From Treponema sp. (GTDB taxonomy: Bacteria > Spirochaetota > Spirochaetia > Treponematales > Breznakiellaceae): a DNA stretch of 12,632 nt. The notes below the pieces were generated by a model. That model did not search any database. It saw only the letters and a list, made by a program, of their open reading frames with translations, and had not been told where the DNA came from. A program made the translations under genes and the position numbers. Each line of letters begins with the position of its first letter. The stretch's first letter is position 1. The stretch lies in assembly GCA_009784995.1 (NCBI GenBank), contig WQXE01000051.1:1-12632 (forward strand), in the 5' to 3' direction. Shown piece after piece: positions 7,925 to 12,632 of this stretch.

Positions 7925-8893
7925 CTACTCCTTAGGTGTTATATTAAGCTCTTTTATTAATCTTGACAAATAAGTGCGCTGTATGGCAAGTGCCCTGGCT
8001 GTCTCTGTCTGGTTCCAGTTGTTTTCCTCCAGTACCTTATTTATAAAACTGGTCTTAAAAACATTAATGGCGTTTTTTAAATTCCTTTCAATTATGTCTC
8101 CTTCATTAAAGGAATCTGAGTGTTTTAAAAAAAGATCCTCAGATCCTATCCATTTATTCTTACCTATAATACAGGCACGTTCAATACAGTTTTGAAGCTC
8201 TCGTATATTTCCGGGCCATGAATAGGAAAGCATTGATTCTAAAGCCTCATCGGAAAAGCCGTTAAACTGCTTTTTAGTTTCCCTCATAAAATTATCCAGA
8301 AAATAATCCGCCAATTCCGGAATATCTTCGGTACGCTGGCGAAGAGGCGGAATAAAAATCGGCAGTACATTTAACCGGTAATATAAATCCCCCCTAAACT
8401 CGTTTTTTTTAACCTGTTCTTCAAGATTTTTATTTGTCGCCGCGATTATTCTTACGTTTACCGTGATCGTTATATCAGAACCAACTTTTTCAAACTTTCT
8501 TTCCTGAATAACACGCAATATTTTCGCCTGTAATGAAAACGGTAAATCGCCTATTTCATCAAGGAACAATGTACCGCCGTCCGCAAGCTCAAATCTTCCT
8601 TTTCTGTTTGAAATGGCGTTTGTAAACGCTCCTTTTACATGACCAAATAATTCACTTTCAAGCAGACCTTCCGGTATAGCCGCGCAATTAACTCTGACAA
8701 ACGCGGCTTCGTTACGCGAGCTTTTTAAATGAATCTGCTCGGCGAATAGTTCTTTTCCTACTCCGCTTTCTCCAAGCAATAATACGGAAGAATCGGTTTT
8801 CGCTACCTTTTCGATTATTTCCATCTTTTCAAGGATGACAGGACTTTTGGTAATCAGAGTATTAAATCTATTTACTTCGATCTTTGACAGCAT
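7925..8893 (-). CDS. Sigma-54-dependent transcriptional activator lacking a regulatory domain
   Basis: This 322-residue bacterial enhancer-binding protein activates RNA polymerase carrying sigma-54 by ATP hydrolysis. The AAA+ domain spans ~15-245: Walker A 'GESGVGKE' (41-48), Walker B 'GGTLFLDEIGD' (106-116, D112/E113), arginine-rich 'FRGDLYYRLNVLPI' (166-179) and sensor II 'WPGNIREL' (226-233). A Fis-type helix-turn-helix lies at about 283-317 ('NQTETARALAIQRTYLSRLI'). Only ~14 residues precede the AAA+ domain, so there is no receiver, GAF or PAS domain; in this it is organised like PspF, which is controlled by a separate protein. The sigma-54-contacting loop reads G88-A-F-T-N-A93 instead of the usual GAFTGA. 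The start follows an AAGGA site, 15 nt after rpsA. Its targets cannot be read from this window. Confidence 0.93.
   Translation of the reverse strand: MLSKIEVNRFNTLITKSPVILEKMEIIEKVAKTDSSVLLLGESGVGKELFAEQIHLKSSRNEAAFVRVNCAAIPEGLLESELFGHVKGAFTNAISNRKGRFELADGGTLFLDEIGDLPFSLQAKILRVIQERKFEKVGSDITITVNVRIIAATNKNLEEQVKKNEFRGDLYYRLNVLPIFIPPLRQRTEDIPELADYFLDNFMRETKKQFNGFSDEALESMLSYSWPGNIRELQNCIERACIIGKNKWIGSEDLFLKHSDSFNEGDIIERNLKNAINVFKTSFINKVLEENNWNQTETARALAIQRTYLSRLIKELNITPKE
7927..7933 (-). promoter_or_regulatory. Strong ribosome binding site of the TPR gene
   Basis: AAGGAGT on the minus strand overlaps the stop codon of the sigma-54 activator and sits 6 nt before the TPR gene ATG. It is the closest match to the anti-16S consensus in the minus-strand operon and suggests the TPR protein is made at higher level than its upstream neighbour. 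Confidence 0.65.
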
Positions 8894-8908
8894 GGCCGTC
8901 CTTAATAT

Positions 8909-10654
8909 CTATTCTTCTTGAGAACCTTTAGATTTAAGAACAGAGCCAAGCGTATAAGTAGAATCAGAAGCCTCTTCCTCTGTCATATAACGGGAAATAT
9001 CTTCTTTTTGTACCCTCTTCTGATTATCACGAATTGAAAAGGCAACTTTTTGTTTATCGCTCTGAACTTCATGTACAATCGCTTTTACTGTATCGCCAAC
9101 CTTGTATTTTTTTAGAGCTTCATCAGGATTATCTTCACGTTTTTCAACAAGATTGGTTTTATGAATAAGACCTTCTATGCCACCCGGTACTTTTAAGAAT
9201 AAACCAAAATCCGTAATGGATGTAACTTCTCCTTCTACTGGTGAACCGGGTTTATAATTTTCATTGAAGTTTTTCCATGGGTCTTCTGAAAGCTGTTTTA
9301 CGCCAAGTTTGATATTACGGCTACCTGTATCAATAGACAATACCATAACTTCAATTTCCTGTCCCGCGGCGATATCCGGATTTTTTCCTTTCCTTGTCCA
9401 TGACATATCATCGGAATGCAGGAATCCATCGATACCTTCATCAAGTTCTACAAAGGCTCCAGCGTTTGTTACTTTAACGATTTTTCGCTTAATTCTTGTT
9501 CCTGCCGGGTATTTTTTCTCGATTGTTTCCCAGGGGTTATCCTGAACCTGTTTTAAACCGAGCGATACCCTGCCCGCCTGAAGATCGTAACCGAGTATCA
9601 TACATTCAACAACATCGCCGGATTTTAACATGTCCTGCGGTTTTTGAACTTTCTTTAACCATGAGAATTCTGATATATGCGCGAGTCCTTCGATACCTTC
9701 TTCAAGCTCAATGAAAGCGCCAAAATCGGTAAGTTTTGTTACTTTGCCTTTTACAACATCGTTAACTTTATATTTCTTTTCAAAGTGCACCCAAGGATCA
9801 TCTGAATAATGTTTTAGCGAAAGATTGATTCTTTTTTCCTGACGATCTATTCGAATAACTTTTAATTTTATTTCCTGACCTTTTTTTACAAAATCTTTTG
9901 GACGTGTAACATGACCCCAGCTCATATCGTTGATGTGCAGAAGTCCGTCAAAACCGCCAAGATCGATAAAAGCGCCGAATGAGGTGAAACTTTTTACAGC
10001 TCCGGTTACATCAGTGCCTATGGGTGTATTTTCAAAAAAGTCGATTCGTTTACGGTCGAGGTCTTCTTCCATGAATTTTCGCCTGTTAACAACGATGTTA
10101 ATTTTTCCGTCGGAATAAAGACGTTCAACATAAACACGAATTTTTGTGTTTATAATTTTTTCGGGTTTGTCCAGTTTTTGAACATCAGCCTGACTTACAG
10201 GAAGGAAAGCGTGAACTCCCGCTCCAAGATTAACATCAAAGCCGCCTTTTACCTGCTTTTCTACTTTTCCGTCAACAGCTTTTTTATCCGCGAACGCTTG
10301 ACGAAGATTTTTCCAGAAAAGTTTCGCGTCTGCTTTTTGTTTTGAGACAATAACTTCGCCGTGTCTGTTTTCTTTCGCGACAAGAATAACTGATACACTG
10401 TCGCCTATATTTGGAATCTCAGTAAATTCTGATATTGAAATTTTTCCTTCAGATTTATAACCAACATCAATAAACACCTGATCGGATGTAACTTGAATTA
10501 CCTTGCCGTCAATGAGCTGACCTTCTTCAAGCTGTTCAAGCGACTTTAGGTATTCTTCCTGTAATTGAGTTTGAATGTTTTCCCCATCTTTTTGATTCGT
10601 GTCCGTAGGGGTACCTTCTCTAACGGTTTCAGTTGACACTTCCTTCTCTGCCAT
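8909..10654 (-). CDS. rpsA: 30S ribosomal protein S1
   Basis: This is a 581-residue S1 protein, close to the usual six-repeat length (E. coli 557). S1 binds mRNA 5' regions on the 30S subunit and aids initiation. Six S1 RNA-binding repeats can be placed at about residues 44-106, 126-191, 211-282, 298-369, 385-456 and 471-542; repeats 3-6 show the clear 'G.V......GAFI.L..GI.GL.H...' pattern, for example 'VTKLTDFGAFIELEEGIEGLAH' region at 305-326. Repeats 1 and 2 are more divergent, as in the ribosome-binding repeats of other S1 proteins. The N-terminal ~40 residues are polar and acidic, and the C-terminal tail is charged. A strong GGAAAGAG site (10657-10664 region) precedes the ATG. It lies 17 nt after cmk, the classic cmk-rpsA pairing. 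Confidence 0.96.
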   Translation of the reverse strand: MAEKEVSTETVREGTPTDTNQKDGENIQTQLQEEYLKSLEQLEEGQLIDGKVIQVTSDQVFIDVGYKSEGKISISEFTEIPNIGDSVSVILVAKENRHGEVIVSKQKADAKLFWKNLRQAFADKKAVDGKVEKQVKGGFDVNLGAGVHAFLPVSQADVQKLDKPEKIINTKIRVYVERLYSDGKINIVVNRRKFMEEDLDRKRIDFFENTPIGTDVTGAVKSFTSFGAFIDLGGFDGLLHINDMSWGHVTRPKDFVKKGQEIKLKVIRIDRQEKRINLSLKHYSDDPWVHFEKKYKVNDVVKGKVTKLTDFGAFIELEEGIEGLAHISEFSWLKKVQKPQDMLKSGDVVECMILGYDLQAGRVSLGLKQVQDNPWETIEKKYPAGTRIKRKIVKVTNAGAFVELDEGIDGFLHSDDMSWTRKGKNPDIAAGQEIEVMVLSIDTGSRNIKLGVKQLSEDPWKNFNENYKPGSPVEGEVTSITDFGLFLKVPGGIEGLIHKTNLVEKREDNPDEALKKYKVGDTVKAIVHEVQSDKQKVAFSIRDNQKRVQKEDISRYMTEEEASDSTYTLGSVLKSKGSQEE

Positions 10655-10671
10655 TCTCTTTCCTTAATAAT

Positions 10672-11319
10672 TTAGTCTATATTCTCTTTTAATCTCTCAT
10701 AAACTTCAATAATGGTCAAGTCACTTGTATCAAAATAATGAACTCCCTCGCCGATTTTTAGGCTTCCTTCGACCTTATTTTTGTCAATTTCGTCCCTTTT
10801 TAAAATAGCGTCTTTTATCTCCTGAAGGGATAAATTTGATACTCCCTGCTCAAAACGCCTTTTAGCTCTTGAATCAGCTGAAGCGTCCAGATAGAAACGG
10901 TGTTCGGCATTCGGGAAAACAACGGTAGTCATATCCCTGCCCTCCACCACTATGTTCTGTTCTTTTGCAAGAAAACGAACCAAATCGTTTACTATGTGTC
11001 TTACAGGGACAATAGCGGACAATGGAGAGGAAAAACGGTCTATTTCGTCTGTATGAAGGAGTTTTGTTACATTTTCGCCGTTTAAAAATACTTCATCTTT
11101 TTGATATGATATGTTTACATTTTTCGCGAATTCAATGATTTTTTCGCTGTCATTTAAATCGATTTTCGCTCGGATACAGCCAAGCGTAATCGCCCTGTAT
11201 AATTTACCTGAATTTATATATGTAAATTCCTGACCGTCTTGTCCTTTCAGTTTTTCCGCTAAAAGCTTGGCGATAGTGCTTTTCCCCGAACCCGCGGGTC
11301 CATCAATAGCTATAACCAT
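10672..11319 (-). CDS. cmk: Cytidylate kinase (CMP kinase)
   Basis: This 215-residue enzyme phosphorylates CMP/dCMP with ATP, recycling nucleotides released by RNA and lipid turnover. The P-loop is 'GPAGSGKST' at residues 7-15 (K13). The CMP-site segment 'VEGRDMTTVVFP' (125-136), the arginine-rich lid 'SRAKRRFEQ' (150-158) and the late 'DTSDLTI' motif (197-203) are all as expected. The segment 'INSGKLYRA' (35-43) replaces the more usual DTGAMYRA, a divergence near the nucleotide-monophosphate site; the key arginine R42 remains. Length is slightly below the family norm (~220-230). The ATG is preceded by AGGAGT (11325-11330) at good spacing. A 77-nt gap to rluB contains one arm of a foldback repeat, so this gene may have altered read-through from upstream. 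Confidence 0.95.
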   Translation of the reverse strand: MVIAIDGPAGSGKSTIAKLLAEKLKGQDGQEFTYINSGKLYRAITLGCIRAKIDLNDSEKIIEFAKNVNISYQKDEVFLNGENVTKLLHTDEIDRFSSPLSAIVPVRHIVNDLVRFLAKEQNIVVEGRDMTTVVFPNAEHRFYLDASADSRAKRRFEQGVSNLSLQEIKDAILKRDEIDKNKVEGSLKIGEGVHYFDTSDLTIIEVYERLKENID

Positions 11320-11339
11320 GTTTTACTCCTAATTTAAAA

Positions 11340-11450
11340 TATATTCAAAAATAATCTCACACGGAGGCACAAAGGCACGGAGATTACGATAATTACTAAA
11401 CTTTTTTCTTTCCTCCGTGTCCTCCGTATTTCTCCGTGAACTCCGTGTGA
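11340..11450 (-). terminator. Possible repeat-derived transcription terminator or attenuator between rluB and cmk
   Basis: On the minus strand the foldback repeat ends with a GC-containing stem (CTCCGTGTGA closing arm) followed directly by GATTATTTTTG, a T-rich run. A stem plus U-run is the form of an intrinsic terminator, although the loop is long (about 30 nt) and the stem has internal loops. It overlaps the end of the rluB coding sequence, so translating ribosomes would hinder folding. It could reduce read-through from scpB-rluB into cmk-rpsA. I see no good promoter in the remaining gap, so complete termination is unlikely unless cmk has a promoter I cannot recognise. Confidence 0.35.
11357..11450. 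repeat. CTCCGTG-type foldback repeat with inverted ends
   Basis: The outer ends are a perfect 10-bp inverted repeat, TCACACGGAG (11357-11366) and CTCCGTGTGA (11441-11450). Inside, CTCCGTG-like units recur at 9-10-nt steps: right side 11413, 11422 (CTCCGTA, one change), 11432 and 11441; left side, reversed, CACGGAG at 11360 and 11376 with a decayed CACAAAG at 11368. In minus-strand RNA the three left units can pair with three right units, using G-U wobbles at the decayed one, giving a long imperfect hairpin. The right half is translated as the end of RluB. Similar CTCCGTG arrays are, to my knowledge, scattered through some spirochaete and other genomes, but I could not check copy number here. 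Confidence 0.85.
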
Positions 11451-12136
11451 TTTAAATTCGATAGTTCCTTGTCTGTTAAAGGGCGGCAGGTGCCTTCGGC
11501 GAGGGTGCCGAGTTGTACAGAACCAATTCGCACTCTTCGTAATAGACACGGGTGCAGGTGAAAGCGCGAGAAAACCCGCCTAATTTCACGGTTTTTGCCC
11601 TCGATTAGGATAATACGAAGGCTTTTGCGTCCGGTTCTTTGAGCGGATTTTGCCTTGTAATGTACGTCTTCTATTGTTACACCGTTATTAAACGCGTCGA
11701 TAACCTCATCAGAAATTATACCTGTAGCTTCCACGATATATTCTTTTTCCAGAGCTGTACTTGGATGTCCAAGCCGGGACGCGAAATTACCGTCATTAGT
11801 GAAAAAAATTAATCCGCATGATAAAAAGTCCAGTCTTCCTATACTGTAAAGCCTTTCTGTTACGTGTGATGGAATCAGGCTTAAAGCGAGCGGACGGTCT
11901 TGCGGATCGGAAGAACTGCATATAAACCCGGGTGGTTTATTTAAAGCGTAATAAAGTTTACGGTTTTCAAGAAAAAGGGGTTTTCCATCAAGAAGGATTA
12001 CATCACCTTCCTGTACCTTACTCCCCTGCGTTGTGATTACAATGCCGTTTACAGAAACCCTTCCCTGCGCGATTATATCTTCCGCAGCTCTTCTGGACGC
12101 GACTCCGGCATGTGAAAGATAAACCTGTAATCTCAA
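11396..12136 (-). CDS. rluB: rRNA pseudouridine synthase, RsuA/RluB family
   Basis: This 246-residue enzyme of the RsuA/RluB/RluE/RluF family converts a uridine in rRNA to pseudouridine. An N-terminal S4 RNA-binding domain (1-60, 'MRLQVYLSHAGVASRRAAE') is followed by the catalytic domain with 'YALNKPPGFICS' (63-74) and the catalytic aspartate D103 in 'GRLDFLSCGL', plus 'EGKNREIRRVF' (179-189). The usual threonine of GRLDxxTxGL is serine here. RluB (23S, near U2605) fits best by operon position next to scpB, as in many bacteria, but RsuA is not excluded. The start is TTG, supported by AAGGA (12144-12148) inside the scpB end and by the S4 domain starting there. The last ~16 residues are coded by a CTCCGTG repeat, not by ancestral gene sequence. 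Confidence 0.9.
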   Translation of the reverse strand: MRLQVYLSHAGVASRRAAEDIIAQGRVSVNGIVITTQGSKVQEGDVILLDGKPLFLENRKLYYALNKPPGFICSSSDPQDRPLALSLIPSHVTERLYSIGRLDFLSCGLIFFTNDGNFASRLGHPSTALEKEYIVEATGIISDEVIDAFNNGVTIEDVHYKAKSAQRTGRKSLRIILIEGKNREIRRVFSRFHLHPCLLRRVRIGSVQLGTLAEGTCRPLTDKELSNLNHTEFTEKYGGHGGKKKV

Positions 12137-12140
12137 CCAA

Positions 12141-12632
12141 CTATCCTTCTAATTCAAATTTTTCTATATCACTTTCTCCAAGTTTTGGAAGATCCGCGAT
12201 TGAATTAAGATGAAAGATTTTTAAAAATTCTTTTGTAGTGCCGTACATTACAGGGCGTCCGGGGATATCTTTTTTTCCGGCTTCACGGACAAGACCTTTT
12301 TCCAAAAGGAGGCGAATCATGTTGTCCGCGGATACGCCTCGAATTTTTTCGATTTCGGCGCGTGTTACCGGCTGAGAATACGCTACAATAGCGAGTGTTT
12401 CCATTGCCGCCCGCGAAATTTTTCCTTCGTTCTTTTTACCGTAGCGTTCTTTTAAACTATCCCAGTATTCGCGTTTGATGGAAATGCACACACCTCCGCC
12501 AACACGGGTTAATTCCAAACCGCAGTCAGCTTGCGCGTAACGCTCACTTATATTTTCCAGCGCGGCAGTTACTATTTCTTTGGAAAGACCTCCATACCTC
12601 GCGATCGCGCCTTCGTCAACCGGATCACCTTC
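12141..12632 (-). CDS. scpB: Segregation and condensation protein B, partial (5' end outside window)
   Basis: ScpB is a winged-helix partner of ScpA and SMC in the condensin complex that compacts and separates chromosomes. The characteristic second winged-helix segment is visible: 'AMETLAIVAYSQPVTRAEIE' followed by 'IRGVSADNMIRLLLEKGLV' and 'GRPVMYGTTKEFL'. The frame stays open from the stop at 12141 to the right edge (translation upstream reads ...ARYGGLSKEIVTAALENISE...), so the gene is not limited to the TTG at 12518; about 163 codons are inside the window and the N-terminus is missing. Full ScpB is about 180-200 residues. It ends 4 nt before the rluB start, and an in-gene AAGGA serves rluB. 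The scpA gene is expected upstream, beyond the window, by common gene order. Confidence 0.93.
   Translation of the reverse strand, partial: EGDPVDEGAIARYGGLSKEIVTAALENISERYAQADCGLELTRVGGGVCISIKREYWDSLKERYGKKNEGKISRAAMETLAIVAYSQPVTRAEIEKIRGVSADNMIRLLLEKGLVREAGKKDIPGRPVMYGTTKEFLKIFHLNSIADLPKLGESDIEKFELEG
12144..12148 (-). promoter_or_regulatory. Ribosome binding site that sets the TTG start of rluB
   Basis: AAGGA on the minus strand lies 7 nt before the TTG at 12136 and inside the last codons of scpB. No ATG in the same frame offers an S4 domain of normal length, so this site decides the start. Confidence 0.7.

Noticed and set aside
11338..11372. Promoter for cmk within the repeat (TTGTGC and TATATT on the minus strand)
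   Set aside because: The spacing between the two elements is about 23 nt, well outside 16-18, and the -35 match is poor.
11332..11456. ATTTAAA on both sides of the foldback repeat as a target-site duplication
   Set aside because: The copies are low-complexity AT words and the left one lies 18 nt away from the repeat end, so they do not flank it directly.
11334..11549. 71-codon minus-strand frame across the repeat
   Set aside because: It is an out-of-frame reading of the rluB end and the CTCCGTG repeat; such repeat translations are often mis-annotated as small proteins.
12516..12518. TTG at 12518 as the start of scpB
   Set aside because: The frame continues upstream without a stop to the window edge with ScpB-like sequence, so the gene is simply cut by the window.

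Overview
The window looks like chromosomal core-gene territory of a spirochaete, most likely a Treponema-type organism. I judge this from the mreC-mreD-mrdA-rodA order followed directly by a large radical-SAM fusion protein, from a relaxed spirochaetal lipobox in a lipoprotein whose C-terminal pattern I associate with treponemal lipoproteins, and from a CTCCGTG-type dispersed repeat. This is recognition, not a database result. Base composition is moderately AT-rich and even across the window, with frequent CGCG tetramers on both arms. I see no sign of recent transfer, phage, CRISPR, IS element, tRNA or rRNA.

Left arm (1-6373, plus strand): one tightly packed operon for cell elongation. It holds the 3' end of mreC (cut by the window edge), mreD, mrdA (PBP2), rodA and a 787-residue B12-binding/radical-SAM/DUF2344 fusion protein. 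Genes overlap by 8 nt (mreC/mreD) and 1 nt (rodA/rSAM) or are separated by 3 and 13 nt. MreC, MreD, PBP2 and RodA together form the lateral-wall peptidoglycan synthesis complex (elongasome): RodA polymerises lipid II and PBP2 cross-links. The radical-SAM gene is a functionally unknown hitch-hiker.

Middle (6374-6487): a 114-nt convergent intergenic gap without a convincing terminator.

Right arm (6488-12632, minus strand, read from right to left): scpB (5' end beyond the window), rluB-type pseudouridine synthase, cmk, rpsA, a stand-alone sigma-54 activator without a sensor domain, a membrane-anchored TPR protein and a lipoprotein. Gaps are 4, 77, 17, 15, 4 and -4 nt, so most are likely co-transcribed. 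The first four genes serve chromosome segregation, ribosome maturation, CMP recycling and translation; the last three look like an envelope-associated module.

The most notable items are: (1) a foldback CTCCGTG repeat between rluB and cmk that supplies the last residues of RluB and resembles a terminator hairpin; (2) a sigma-54 activator whose GAFTGA loop reads GAFTNA and which lacks a regulatory domain; (3) the conserved but uncharacterised radical-SAM fusion with a second cysteine cluster; (4) an enlarged RodA with an apparent extra membrane pair. I did not find a clear new multi-gene system; the activator-TPR-lipoprotein trio is the best candidate for one.
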